Source of the DNA: Mucilaginibacter dorajii
GTDB taxonomy: Bacteria; Bacteroidota; Bacteroidia; Sphingobacteriales; Sphingobacteriaceae
Length of the DNA stretch: 64,000 nucleotides
NCBI RefSeq assembly: GCF_024808255.1
Contig: NZ_JANTYS010000033.1
Coordinates: 1-64,000 of the forward strand
Direction: 5' to 3'
Shown: positions 17,945 through 27,294 of the stretch, one piece after another
How the letters are laid out: each line of letters begins with the position of its first letter
Position numbering within the stretch: position 1 is the stretch's first letter
The notes under the pieces: model-generated
What the model saw: only the letters and a program-made list of their open reading frames with translations
Told to the model about the DNA's origin: nothing
The model's database searches: none
Position numbers and translations under genes: made by a program

Positions 17945-18880
17945 ATGGAAAATACAATCAACGGCATTCACCACATTACAGCAATAGCAGGTAATGCTAA
18001 ACGCAATTATAATTTTTATACCAATGTTTTGGGACAGCGGTTAGTTAAAAAAACAGTGAATTTTGACGACCCTGAAACATATCACTTATACTACGGTGAT
18101 AAACAGGGTACTCCCGGTTCAATATTAACTTTCTTCCCCTGGGAAAACATCCAGACCGGCAGGAGGGGGGCACGCCAGGCTACCGAAATTGGTTACTCTG
18201 TGCCAGAAGGCAGCTTTGATTTTTGGCTGAACCGTTTTGAAAAACATAACGTGATCTACAACAAAGTATCCGAAAAATTTGGCGAGCCATATCTTACCTT
18301 TTTAGATCCTGATGGTTTAAAACTGGAACTGATAGCATCAAAAAGTACGGATACCCGTTTACCATGGGAAACAGATGAAGTAAAGGCCGAAAACGCTACC
18401 AAAGGTTTTCACAGCGTTACCATCACGACCAATAAAATGCAGCCTACTGCCGATATTTTAACCGGCGTATTTGGTTACCGTTTGTTGGAGCAACACGTAA
18501 ACCGCTACAGGTTTATTACCAACGCGGTTGAAAACGCAGCCATAGTCGACCTGGTTGAAGTTGCAGGCGAAGTTGCCGGGCATGTAGCAGGCGGTTCTGT
18601 ACACCACGTGGCATTTAGAGTTAAAAACGAACAGGTGTTGATGGAATACCGTGAAAAAATAGCCGCACTTGGTTTACACATAACCGATAAAATTGACAGG
18701 AGCTATTTCTATTCATTATACTTCCGTGAACCAGGTGGTGTGTTATTTGAATTGGCTACCGATAATCCAGGTTTTGATGTAGATGAACCGGTTGATGAAT
18801 TGGGCACGCATTTGAAATTACCTGCACAACACGAAAGGTTCCGCAGTACACTCGAAAAAACATTACCTCAATTATATTGA
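17945..18880 (+). CDS. Ring-cleaving-dioxygenase-like VOC family protein
   Basis: This 311-residue protein is counted from ATG at 17945 (MENTINGIHHITAIAGNAK). It has two glyoxalase/VOC modules, residues about 5-130 and 150-290. Candidate metal ligands are His in INGIHHITA, His in GGSVHHVAFRV and Glu in GGVLFELATD. This is the arrangement of the MhqO/LinE-like putative ring-cleaving dioxygenases that are induced by quinones in Bacillus. The next gene, an esterase, starts 2 bases after the stop; the same pairing occurs in quinone-detoxification operons. A direct biochemical role is not shown. Confidence 0.85.
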   Translation: MENTINGIHHITAIAGNAKRNYNFYTNVLGQRLVKKTVNFDDPETYHLYYGDKQGTPGSILTFFPWENIQTGRRGARQATEIGYSVPEGSFDFWLNRFEKHNVIYNKVSEKFGEPYLTFLDPDGLKLELIASKSTDTRLPWETDEVKAENATKGFHSVTITTNKMQPTADILTGVFGYRLLEQHVNRYRFITNAVENAAIVDLVEVAGEVAGHVAGGSVHHVAFRVKNEQVLMEYREKIAALGLHITDKIDRSYFYSLYFREPGGVLFELATDNPGFDVDEPVDELGTHLKLPAQHERFRSTLEKTLPQLY

Positions 18881-18882
18881 TC

Positions 18883-19509
18883 ATGTACACACATCAATTT
18901 AAATATATAACAGCAGGCACCCCGGCAAAAAGCGCCGGGGCTGCTTTGATCATGATTCACGGCAGGGGCGGTACCGCGCAAAATATAGCCGCTTTGGCAA
19001 ATGAGTTGAATGTAAAGGATTTTGCCATTTACGCCCCGCAGGCCACCAACAACAGCTGGTACCCATATAGTTTTATGGCACCCGACGAGGAAAATCAGCT
19101 CGCGTTAAATTCGGCTATTGAAGTGATAGGTGAACTGGTAAATCAAGTTAAGGCCGATGGCATTCCCGAAGAAAAGATCTATTTCCTGGGTTTTTCGCAA
19201 GGCGCTTGTCTTACGCTTGAATACATTACCCGCAATGCTCAAACCTACGGTGGCGCGGTAGCCTTTACAGGTGGACTGATTGGCGAAAAACTTATCGCCG
19301 GTAACTACAAAGGCAATTTTAACGGCACCCCCGTATTGATCACCACCGGCGACCCTGACCCGCATGTACCGGTTAGTAGGGTAGAGGAGAGTGTAAAAGT
19401 GATGCAGGGCCTGAATGCCAGCGTTACCCTTAAAGTATACAAAGGCAGGCAGCACACCATTTCGATGCCCGAGTTAGTGTTGGCTAATGAGTTGATTTTT
19501 AATAAGTAA
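18883..19509 (+). CDS. Alpha/beta hydrolase, phospholipase/carboxylesterase type
   Basis: This 208-residue cytosolic serine hydrolase is started at ATG 18883; a TTG two codons upstream overlaps the previous stop and is not needed. The fold signatures are MIHGRGGTAQN (oxyanion region, about 23-33), the nucleophile elbow GFSQGACL (Ser near 105), Asp in TTGDPDPHVP near 155, and His in KGRQHTIS near 187. It resembles small carboxylesterases of the MhqD type, which in Bacillus are paired with MhqO-like dioxygenases, matching the gene upstream. The substrate is unknown. Confidence 0.87.
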   Translation: MYTHQFKYITAGTPAKSAGAALIMIHGRGGTAQNIAALANELNVKDFAIYAPQATNNSWYPYSFMAPDEENQLALNSAIEVIGELVNQVKADGIPEEKIYFLGFSQGACLTLEYITRNAQTYGGAVAFTGGLIGEKLIAGNYKGNFNGTPVLITTGDPDPHVPVSRVEESVKVMQGLNASVTLKVYKGRQHTISMPELVLANELIFNK

Positions 19510-19604
19510 TAAGGGGGCCTTGAATTGAGTTTGTAATGTTCGATGTAGGTGCGTATGTATCTTATTCCTTATAAAAAGGAATCGCACCACCAAACAAAAA
19601 TATG

Positions 19605-19821
19605 GTCATTTCGAACAAACCGTTAGGCAGGGGGCAGGGCAAACGCATCTAATTGGGTTAACATAACTTAACATATTTCAAGTATTTATTTATAAATATT
19701 TAATAATCAGTGTTTTATATTTTTACATGGTTAACACAAAATTGATGTATTTCGAAATTTAGGCGCATCTAAATATTGGGGCCTGTTATTGCCCAATCCA
19801 TCTCTGGTTTATCGAAATGAC
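19605..19821. repeat. GTCATTTCGA repeat interrupted by a second TTAACATAAC repeat
   Basis: The 402-base gap after the hydrolase holds outer inverted ends GTCATTTCGA (19605-19614) and TCGAAATGAC (19812-19821), a common Bacteroidota intergenic repeat family. Inside lies GGGTTAACATAACTTAACA (19655-19673), which recurs exactly at 30406-30424. An ACGCATCTAA/GCGCATCTAA direct repeat flanks the centre. It looks like one repeat inserted in another. No gene is seen. Confidence 0.65.
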
Positions 19822-19911
19822 ATTTTTTTACTAAGAAAGATGTGCACACAAAGTAGGTTTAAGAAGAATTTTTGTTTTCTAAATATTATACCGTAAACTA
19901 CTATCAATGTC

Positions 19912-20313
19912 CTACAATAATTCATATGATTCCCTGATGTATTTGAACATGATAGGGGTTAGGTCTTCCAATTTTGAAACCCTGAAATGGTTGGCGTATC
20001 TGCCCGAATAAATTAAGCTTTTATATGGAACAAGTCCGGCTAATGGTGAGGTTGAATAAAACTTTACATCCAATGTGGCTTTCATGGGCTTCACCACTAA
20101 AAAGGTTTGATCGTGTACAAATACCACGCAGTTTGGCGTGGTGCTGATGGCTACATCGTCCCAATCGGCTACAAATAAAAGCAGTTTATCAAACGTAAGC
20201 AACAACTCGTCGCTTTTGCCTTTAAACAATGTATCGAGGTTCACTTTGGCACAATAATGTGTCTGTTTCTCACTCTTTAGCTCCCGCTCGCATTTTGGAC
20301 AAACCCAGGTCAT
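19912..20313 (-). CDS. Zinc-ribbon DUF5655-like protein
   Basis: This 133-residue protein opens with a zinc ribbon (CPKCERELKSEKQTHYCAK, Cys5, Cys8 and a His-Tyr-Cys pair near 20-22). The rest resembles DUF5655, a small domain of unknown function that is often fused to other domains. Typical parts are WDDVAISTTPNCVVFV and GRYANHFRVSKLEDL. It has no signal peptide. Its first bases overlap the stop of the upstream zinc-ribbon gene by 4 bases, so the two are translationally coupled. The function is unknown. Confidence 0.7.
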   Translation of the reverse strand: MTWVCPKCERELKSEKQTHYCAKVNLDTLFKGKSDELLLTFDKLLLFVADWDDVAISTTPNCVVFVHDQTFLVVKPMKATLDVKFYSTSPLAGLVPYKSLIYSGRYANHFRVSKLEDLTPIMFKYIRESYELL

Positions 20314-21077
20314 TGCAGTTTTTTATTTGTTTGGTTTCTTTCTTTAATTTCAAAATAGCATTGATCGCAAACCACTTTAATATTTGCGAAAGCCATAGCC
20401 TCCTCAGTCCATTCACCTTCCTTAAGTCTTGTTTTTTCACATTTATTACACCAGGCCTGGTGCTCATCCTCGGTTTCTATCGCCGGATCGGAATCGAAAG
20501 CTTCATTAAAGCCGGCACAAGTATTCGTGATCAAGTGCTGGCACACAAACGCCGTCCGGGCCGAAACATGATTGTCGCATTCGATATATTTATCTTTTAA
20601 TGCGTCGCATTGTTCTTGTGTTAACTCATTCGTGAAAATGAAATAAATAAAAAGATGTTCATGAGGGACCTGATAAGCGCCAATCGCATTTAACAACTTT
20701 AACGCGATAGCAGTCATTTCCCAGCCTGTATATTCATCACCTTCAAAAAGACCGGTGGTTAATTGCTCAAAGTTGTGTATTGCTCCAAAATCCTTTACTT
20801 TTTCAAGGGCCCGGCTGACGTGTTTGGGGGTAGTTGGGTTATCCCATGCCCAATTCCATGTATTAGTTTTAGTTGAAAATGAGCCAACATCAACATATTT
20901 AAAATACAGGTTTTTTCCACTGATTGATTTAAAATGGAAGGCTCCTGTGCCATGATCATAAAACCAATCCTCATATGCGTTAACGTCATGCAGCTTTATA
21001 AATTCAGGCTGTAATGACGTTAGATCTGCTACACAATTATCTTTATAATCTTCAAAACTTTGCCCTGATAAATACAT
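20310..21077 (-). CDS. Hypothetical protein with DUF6882-like domain and C-terminal zinc ribbon
   Basis: This 255-residue cytosolic protein is of uncertain family. The N-terminal two thirds carries the run TNTWNWAWDNP (about 71-81) and a later GWEMTAIALKLLNAIGAYQVP, a pattern like DUF6882 proteins. The C-terminal third has CNKCEK near 212 and CDQCYF near 238, two CxxC pairs that should bind one zinc ion. It forms a two-gene operon with the DUF5655-like gene. Both members have a zinc-binding module, which suggests a shared partner or substrate, but nothing more specific can be said. Confidence 0.6.
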   Translation of the reverse strand: MYLSGQSFEDYKDNCVADLTSLQPEFIKLHDVNAYEDWFYDHGTGAFHFKSISGKNLYFKYVDVGSFSTKTNTWNWAWDNPTTPKHVSRALEKVKDFGAIHNFEQLTTGLFEGDEYTGWEMTAIALKLLNAIGAYQVPHEHLFIYFIFTNELTQEQCDALKDKYIECDNHVSARTAFVCQHLITNTCAGFNEAFDSDPAIETEDEHQAWCNKCEKTRLKEGEWTEEAMAFANIKVVCDQCYFEIKERNQTNKKLQ

Positions 21078-21236
21078 ACGGTTTGGGTTACATGTAGTTT
21101 ATTCAAATTAAACAATATTTCTCATAACAAAAAAAATTTAATGCGGGTATAACTCCAATATATGTCATCCGTTTTAAACCCTGTGCAGAAGTCGGACCCA
21201 CAAAAATCAATCTCACCCAATATACTTTAAACCAAC

Positions 21237-21270
21237 AAAGCCCTCCCGATTTCCCAGGAAGGCTTTGCTT
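21237..21270 (-). terminator. Likely terminator of the RND efflux operon
   Basis: Ten-base arms (21237-21246 and 21257-21266) pair with one G-U on the minus strand and lie 15-50 bases beyond the stop of the outer-membrane factor gene. The T-tract on the minus-strand side is weak. The other side has a stronger T run, so the hairpin may act in both directions. Confidence 0.5.
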
Positions 21271-21284
21271 TTTATTTTACCTCT

Positions 21285-22691
21285 TTATTTCCAGCCGCCG
21301 CCCAAAGCACGGTAAAGGTTTACCGCCGCCTGTAGTTGTTGTAGCTTATCATTTACGCCACTTAACTGCGCTGCCAATAAGCTTTGTTCAGATGTTAATA
21401 CATCGGTATAGTTGGTTGCCGAACTATATTGCATTAACTTTTTGGTAAAATCAACCGATTGTTCAAGCGCTTTCACTTGTTTATCGCGGGTTTGTTGTTT
21501 ACTTACCGCGTTTTGGTAGGAGTAAAGCGCGTTTGATACTTCCTGCCCGGCAGTTAATATCGTTTGCTGGAAGGTGTTAAACGCTTCGGCCTGCTGTGCC
21601 TGTGCAATATGATAGCGCGATTTGTTTTGCCCCTTGTTAAATATTGGCTGTGTTAAGCCACCCACCAGGTTATAAAAAATGGAATTATCAAACAGGTTTT
21701 TCAATTGCAATGATGATATCCCACCCTCGGCTGTAATGGTAAGCGTTGGATAAAAGTAGGAGTGGGCCACATTGGTATTCTCAAACGCCGAGCGGAAGGC
21801 GTACTCAGAAGCCTGTACATCGGGCCTGTTACGCAACAGCTGGGTAGATAAACCTTGTTTTAAATCGGTTACCGGTTGTTGCTGGCTAAGGGTAGCGCGT
21901 TTGATAGGGCCGGGGGCACGGGCCAGCAGCACGCTCAAAGCGTTCTCTGTTTCGCGGATGCTTTGTTGCAGGTCGGGTATCGTAACCTCTGCCGCGTAGC
22001 GGTTGGCTTCGCTTTGTACAACAGCCGCGCCGTTTACAACCGCGCCTTCTTTAAGTACCTTCATGGTTTCAACATCGGCAATCCTGTTTTTTACCGTTTG
22101 CTGTGTTATGGCCAGTTGCTGATCGAGCGACAGCAGGGTATAGTAATAATTTGCAATATCGGCTATCAGCTGGGTTTGCACGGCCCGTTTGGAGGCGTCG
22201 CTTTGCAAAAAGTTAGCCAGTGCCTGCCGTTTCAGGCTGCTTAGTTGTCCCCATACGTTTACTTCCCAGCTTGCACTTAGTGATCCCTGGTAGGTGGTGG
22301 TATTTAGGTTGATGCCTGTACCTGCCGGGAAGTTAAGCGCCGCCTGTGATGTTTTGGCCTTGGTAACCTGCACCCCTGCGCTCAAAGTAGGCAGATAAGC
22401 CATTTTTGCCGACCGCAACGTAGCCTGCGCTTCGGTTATCTTCAATATGGCGGTTTTCAGGTCAAGGTTTTTATCGATGCCCTCCTGTATCAGCCTCTGT
22501 AAAACAGTATCGGCAAATAATGATCGCCATGGCAAATCGGCCATTGATGTGGTATCGGTTCCTGTGCTATCGCGATACAGGTTGGATGCGGCTACATCCG
22601 GTCGTTTATAGGTTTTGGTAACCTGGCACGATGCTATGATAGTTACCCCGGCTACAGCCAGGATAATATGTTTAAAATATGTTGTTGTCAT
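21285..22691 (-). CDS. RND efflux outer-membrane channel (OprM/NodT family lipoprotein)
   Basis: This 468-residue TolC-like channel has lipobox IIASC with acceptor Cys22, then the usual two internally repeated coiled-coil/strand halves. The first half includes WRSLFADTVLQRLIQEGIDKN and LSASWEVNVWGQLSSLKRQA; the second includes LLRNRPDVQASEYAFRSA. It forms the outer-membrane exit duct of the tripartite pump whose inner-membrane and adaptor genes precede it. It begins 31 bases after the permease stop. Drug specificity cannot be read from this subunit. Confidence 0.95.
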   Translation of the reverse strand: MTTTYFKHIILAVAGVTIIASCQVTKTYKRPDVAASNLYRDSTGTDTTSMADLPWRSLFADTVLQRLIQEGIDKNLDLKTAILKITEAQATLRSAKMAYLPTLSAGVQVTKAKTSQAALNFPAGTGINLNTTTYQGSLSASWEVNVWGQLSSLKRQALANFLQSDASKRAVQTQLIADIANYYYTLLSLDQQLAITQQTVKNRIADVETMKVLKEGAVVNGAAVVQSEANRYAAEVTIPDLQQSIRETENALSVLLARAPGPIKRATLSQQQPVTDLKQGLSTQLLRNRPDVQASEYAFRSAFENTNVAHSYFYPTLTITAEGGISSLQLKNLFDNSIFYNLVGGLTQPIFNKGQNKSRYHIAQAQQAEAFNTFQQTILTAGQEVSNALYSYQNAVSKQQTRDKQVKALEQSVDFTKKLMQYSSATNYTDVLTSEQSLLAAQLSGVNDKLQQLQAAVNLYRALGGGWK

Positions 22692-22722
22692 TGCTTTTTA
22701 AAACTTAAATAATTGTCCCTTA

Positions 22723-25700
22723 CTATTCCTCGTCGTCATCATCATTATCCACAACTTCGGGCACAAACTTGGGTTGCCCGCTGATGCGCTCCTGTAAACC
22801 CTGGAAAATGATAAACAATACCGGGATCACAAACAAGCCGAACAGTGTACCGATGAGCATACCGCCAACAGCACCAGTACCTATAGACCGGTTACCCACC
22901 GCGCCTGCACCAGATGCCACCATCAGCGGCACCAAACCCAGTATAAACGCGAAGGAAGTCATCAGGATTGGCCTTAAACGCGCGGTTGCGCCTTCAACTG
23001 CCGCCTGCACAATGCTTAAGCCATGCCGCCTGCGGGCCACGGCAAATTCCACAATAAGGATGGCGTTTTTAGCGAGCAGGCCGATGAGCATAATGAGGGT
23101 GATTTGCAGGTAAATGTTGTTCTCTACCCCGAAGATCTTAGCGAAAACAAACGCCCCGGCTAAACCTATTGGCAAGGAAAGTATTACCGCGAATGGCAGG
23201 ATATAACTTTCATACTGCGCGCTTAACAGGAAGTAAACAAATATCAAACACAGCATAAATATAAAAATGGTTTGGCTGCCGCTTGATAGCTCCTCCCGGG
23301 TAAGGCCCGAGTATTCATAACTATAGCCGGCAGGCAAGGTTTTGGCCGCAACCTGCTCAATAGCCTTGATCGCGTCGCCGGAGCTGAAACCCGGTTTGGG
23401 CGAACCCTGTATGGCGATAGAAGTAAACAGGTTGAAACGGTTAATAGCCTCCGGACCGTAAACCCTTTTCAAAGTCACGAATTCAGATATTGGCGACATC
23501 ACGTTATTGCTGTTGCGCACATAAATGTTGTTCAGGCTTTCGGGGGTGCCACGATATGGCGCGTCGGCCTGTATCATTACCCGGTATTGTTTGCCAAACT
23601 CATTAAAGTTTGAGGCATATAAACCACCGTAATAGCCCTGCAGCGTACTTAAGATAGTACTAACTGATACACCAGCATCTTTACTTTTAGGTACATTAAC
23701 ATCTACCTGGTATTGCGGAAAATTAGTATTGAAGGATGTAGCGGCGTACAATATTTCGGGGCGTTGATTAAGCGCGCCCAGGAATTTCTGGCTTACCTCG
23801 CTAAACTTGGTTACATCGCCGCCGGTTTTATCCTGTAGCTGAAACTCAAAGCCACTGCTGTTACCAAAGCCTTGTAAAGTAGGGGGAGCAAAAAATAGCA
23901 CCTGTGCCGATTTTATGCCGGCCGTCATCCCAAATAGTTTACCCGTTAAACTATTGATATCCTGCCCGTTTTCTTTACGTTGGTCCCAGGGTTTTAGTTT
24001 GATAACGATCATAGCATAAGAGCCGCCTGCGCCCGCGATGAAGTTTTGGCCGGTTATGCGCAGCGTCATATCTACTTCGGGTAGTTTCCTGATGATGTTG
24101 TCAACCTCTTCGGCAACAACCGCGCTGCGCTCTAATGATGAGCCCGCCGGCAAGCTAATGTTGGCAAACATTACACCCTGGTCTTCATTAGGCACAAAGC
24201 CGGTAGGGGTGGTTTTAATCAGGATCCAAAAAATAACGCCAAATACTACAATGCCCACTACAGCCAGCCATTTGCGGCCGATAAGGAATTTAACTGAACT
24301 TTTATACTTGCCGGTAACCGACTCAAAAGCGGTGTTAAAGGCATCGTAAAAACGTTGTAAGAAGGTGGTTTTATGGTGCTCGCCTGTTTTATGCGGTTTA
24401 AGCAGCAAGGCGCATAAGGCCGGGCTTAGGGTCAAAGCGTTTACTGCCGATATTACAATGGCTATGGCCAGCGTTAAACCAAACTGTTTGTAAAATACCC
24501 CTGCCGAACCGGTAATGAAGGATACAGGCACAAACACCGCCGCCATTACCAGTGTAATGGAAACAATAGCCCCGCTAATACCGTTCATGGCGTTAATGGT
24601 GGCTTTTCTGGCCGATTTTGCGCCTGCATCTAACTTGGCGTGCACGGCCTCGACCACCACAATGGCATCATCCACCACAATACCAATCGCCAGCACCAAA
24701 GCAAACAGGGTAAGCAGGTTTATGGTAAAGCCAAACAGGTTAAGGAAAAAGAAAGTGCCCACGATAGCAACCGGCACGGCTATGGCCGGGATCAGCGTCG
24801 ACCGGAAATCCTGCAGGAATATAAATACTACGATAAATACCAGTATAAAGGCTTCTATTAAGGTATGTACCACTTTTTCTATCGAGGCATCTAAAAAGTC
24901 GTTAGCGTTAAGTAACGATGAGTATTTAATCCCCGGAGGGAATGATTTTGACTGCTCATCAATAGTTTTTTGCAATTGTTGGATAAGCGCATGCGCGTTT
25001 GAACCGGCGGTTTGGTTAATAGCCACGCCGATAGATGGATAGCCATTGGTTTTGGTATTGCCCGAATAGCTTTGCGCCCCCAGTTCAATGCGGGCCACAT
25101 CTTTCAACCGTAACAGCTGGCTCTTATCTGCCGATTTGATCACGATGTTTTCAAACTCGGCAACGGTTTTTAAACGGCCTTTATATTTAATGGTGTATTG
25201 AAACGATTGGTTATCATTCTCACCAAACTTACCTGGTGCAGCTTCCACGTTTTGCTCGGCAAGGGCGGCGTTGATGTCATCGGGTATTAAACCATAGGTA
25301 GCCATTACCGATGGTTTTAGCCAGATACGCATGGAATAATCTTTAGTGCCAAACACGCTGGCATCGCCCACGCCGCTAATCCTTTTAATTTGCGGCAGCA
25401 GGTTAATGTTGGCATAGTTTTGCAAAAAAGTTTGATCATATGATTTATTCTCGCTGTATAACGAGAAGATCATCACCATACTGCTTTGGCGCTTACTGGT
25501 TGTAACGCCGGCCTTGGTAACTTCGGCAGGCAATAAACTGGTAGCTTTTGATACCCGGTTCTGCACGTTTACCGCGGCCAGGTCCGGGTCGGTACCTAAT
25601 TTAAAGTAAACAGTAATGGTAGCCGTACCATCGTTGCTTGATGTTGATGTCATGTAGGTCATGTTTTCAACACCGTTTATTTGTTCTTCAAGCGGTACAA

Positions 25701-25884
25701 TTACGCTGTTCATCACCACATCGGCATTGGCACCGGTGTATGCGGCCGAAACCTGTACCGTTGGCGGCGCAATTTCGGGATATTGAGAGATGGGTAGTGA
25801 GGTAAGCCCCAGGATACCCAGTATAACTATGATAACGGATATTACGGTAGAGAGTACCGGCCGTTCTATAAATTTTCGTAACAT
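22723..25884 (-). CDS. RND family (HAE1) multidrug efflux permease
   Basis: This 1053-residue inner-membrane proton antiporter is full length for the AcrB/MexB group. It starts with MLRKFIERPVLSTVISVIIV and has TM helices at 10-30, 340-550, 870-890 and 895-1030, two large porter domains, and the proton-relay Asp pair in AIGIVVDDAIVVVEAVH near 405. The segment GFVPNEDQG marks the first periplasmic loop's end, and the tail is strongly acidic (DNDDDDEE). It captures lipophilic substrates from the periplasm and inner leaflet. It lies between adaptor and channel genes, 30 bases from each, in a tight operon. Confidence 0.97.
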   Translation of the reverse strand: MLRKFIERPVLSTVISVIIVILGILGLTSLPISQYPEIAPPTVQVSAAYTGANADVVMNSVIVPLEEQINGVENMTYMTSTSSNDGTATITVYFKLGTDPDLAAVNVQNRVSKATSLLPAEVTKAGVTTSKRQSSMVMIFSLYSENKSYDQTFLQNYANINLLPQIKRISGVGDASVFGTKDYSMRIWLKPSVMATYGLIPDDINAALAEQNVEAAPGKFGENDNQSFQYTIKYKGRLKTVAEFENIVIKSADKSQLLRLKDVARIELGAQSYSGNTKTNGYPSIGVAINQTAGSNAHALIQQLQKTIDEQSKSFPPGIKYSSLLNANDFLDASIEKVVHTLIEAFILVFIVVFIFLQDFRSTLIPAIAVPVAIVGTFFFLNLFGFTINLLTLFALVLAIGIVVDDAIVVVEAVHAKLDAGAKSARKATINAMNGISGAIVSITLVMAAVFVPVSFITGSAGVFYKQFGLTLAIAIVISAVNALTLSPALCALLLKPHKTGEHHKTTFLQRFYDAFNTAFESVTGKYKSSVKFLIGRKWLAVVGIVVFGVIFWILIKTTPTGFVPNEDQGVMFANISLPAGSSLERSAVVAEEVDNIIRKLPEVDMTLRITGQNFIAGAGGSYAMIVIKLKPWDQRKENGQDINSLTGKLFGMTAGIKSAQVLFFAPPTLQGFGNSSGFEFQLQDKTGGDVTKFSEVSQKFLGALNQRPEILYAATSFNTNFPQYQVDVNVPKSKDAGVSVSTILSTLQGYYGGLYASNFNEFGKQYRVMIQADAPYRGTPESLNNIYVRNSNNVMSPISEFVTLKRVYGPEAINRFNLFTSIAIQGSPKPGFSSGDAIKAIEQVAAKTLPAGYSYEYSGLTREELSSGSQTIFIFMLCLIFVYFLLSAQYESYILPFAVILSLPIGLAGAFVFAKIFGVENNIYLQITLIMLIGLLAKNAILIVEFAVARRRHGLSIVQAAVEGATARLRPILMTSFAFILGLVPLMVASGAGAVGNRSIGTGAVGGMLIGTLFGLFVIPVLFIIFQGLQERISGQPKFVPEVVDNDDDDEE

Positions 25885-25914
25885 GGCAAATTTTTTAAAG
25901 TTTTGGGGATGCTT

Positions 25915-27102
25915 TTAATTGTTAAGCTGTTGGTAAACTTTGTCGGGCGTGAGTAATTCTGGCTTTATCTGGGCCGAATCTTTTAAAGAAGTTGTACCAT
26001 CCAAAACAACTTTATCGCCATTTTTAAGGCCCGATGTCACTACATAGTATTGGCCCGCGGTAAGGCTCATGATCTCTATTTCGGCGCTTTTTACGATGTT
26101 GTTTTGATCAACAACGTAAACAAAATGCTTGCCCTGTAATTCATAAGCCGATTTTTGCGGTATCAGGATGCCATCTTTTATTTGTTGCGGAATACGAACG
26201 CTGGCACTGCCGCCACTGCGGATAAGACCAACGGGGTTGGGGAATGAAGCCCTGAAACTTGCCGATCCGGTTTCGGTATTGATGAGGCCGGCAATGGTTT
26301 CAATGCGGCCTTTTTCGGGATAAACAGACGCGTCTGATAAAATCAGCGTAACCTGTGGTGTATTGGCCAGTTTTTGGTTAAGGGTGCTGCCTTTAACATT
26401 GCGCGAAAAATCAAGCAGCTGCTTTTCATTTAAAGAGAAATAGGCATAAATTTTCCCGATGTTTGAAATGGTGGTTAAGGGGTTGGTATTGGTGCTGCTT
26501 ACCAAACTTCCGGTTTTGTAGGGCAGCGTACCTACTACGCCATCAACCGGACTGGTTATTGCCGTGTAGCCTAAGTTTACTTTGGCGGTTGCCAGGTTGG
26601 CTTTGGCCTGTGCCAGCGCTGCCCGGCGCGATTTTAAGGTGTTTTCTGCCGATTCCAGTTCATAATGACTGATGATATTGCCCTCAACCAACGGCCTGGT
26701 TTTATTAACCGTTAATTCTGCCGAGCTAACATCCGCCTCGGCACTGCTGATGGCTGCTGCATAGTTATTTACATCCTGTTGGTACTGCGGCGCGCTGATG
26801 CGAAACAGTAATTGTCCTTTTTTTACAACGGCACCTTCGTCTATATAAATTTTATCAACAAAGCCATCTACTTTGGGCCTGATCTCAATGTTTTGTTCGC
26901 CCTGTAAGGTGGCCGGGTAATCGCTGTTTAAGGTAGCCGATTGTGCCGAAATGGTAAATACCTGGTAGGCGGCCGGCGGCTGTGCCGCTGCGGCAGCCTG
27001 TTGTTTGTTACTCCCTCCGCAAGAGGATAGGGCCAATATGCTGATGCCTGTAATGGCAATGGGAGCTATCGTTTTTCTGATGGTTATTAAGAAGGTTATC
27101 AT
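25915..27102 (-). CDS. RND efflux periplasmic adaptor (membrane fusion lipoprotein)
   Basis: This 395-residue adaptor has a lipobox LSSC with Cys28, followed by a Gln/Ala-rich spacer. The barrel-sandwich (lipoyl) halves appear at RPKVDGFVDKIYIDEGAVVKKG and TAITSPVDGVVGTLPYKTGS, on either side of a helical hairpin about 105-170. A beta-barrel domain follows, and the membrane-proximal part ends KDSAQIKPELL. It bridges permease and channel. It is the first gene of the operon, and one TetR-type operator copy lies 28-62 bases upstream of its start. Confidence 0.95.
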   Translation of the reverse strand: MITFLITIRKTIAPIAITGISILALSSCGGSNKQQAAAAAQPPAAYQVFTISAQSATLNSDYPATLQGEQNIEIRPKVDGFVDKIYIDEGAVVKKGQLLFRISAPQYQQDVNNYAAAISSAEADVSSAELTVNKTRPLVEGNIISHYELESAENTLKSRRAALAQAKANLATAKVNLGYTAITSPVDGVVGTLPYKTGSLVSSTNTNPLTTISNIGKIYAYFSLNEKQLLDFSRNVKGSTLNQKLANTPQVTLILSDASVYPEKGRIETIAGLINTETGSASFRASFPNPVGLIRSGGSASVRIPQQIKDGILIPQKSAYELQGKHFVYVVDQNNIVKSAEIEIMSLTAGQYYVVTSGLKNGDKVVLDGTTSLKDSAQIKPELLTPDKVYQQLNN

Positions 27103-27129
27103 ATGAGTTGCTATTGTGTTGTTTTTTAT

Positions 27130-27164
27130 TTGAAGTTTTAGTTTGACGTTTGTGTCAGTTTTTG
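27130..27164. promoter_or_regulatory. TetR-type operator copy 1, upstream of the adaptor gene
   Basis: The core is the dyad TGAC-N6-GTCA at 27144-27157. The surrounding 35 bases are repeated exactly at 27249-27283 except for the six central bases. It sits just downstream (in the minus-strand sense) of a T-rich TATTTTTTTG stretch that may be the -7 region. A bound repressor there would block transcription of the pump. Confidence 0.7.
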
Positions 27165-27248
27165 GAGCAAAAAAATATTCTTTCTGGTGTGTTGTAATTA
27201 AAATTGTGAGTGCTTTTGATGATTTTCATATGTGATATAATTAATGTA

Positions 27249-27283
27249 TTGAAGTTTTAGTTTGACACTTTCGTCAGTTTTTG
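27249..27283. promoter_or_regulatory. TetR-type operator copy 2
   Basis: This second copy has its core TGAC-N6-GTCA at 27263-27276, between the end of the TetR gene and the pump operon and 119 bases from copy 1. Flanks GAAGTTTTAGTT and GTTTTTG are identical to copy 1. Two operators this far apart would allow cooperative or looped repression. Confidence 0.65.
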
Positions 27284-27294
27284 ATCAAAAAAAA

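Noticed and set aside
24515..25042. 175-codon plus-strand frame opposite the RND permease
   Set aside because: It lies wholly antisense to the conserved efflux permease and has low-complexity Thr/Ala/Met-rich translation, typical of a mirror frame.
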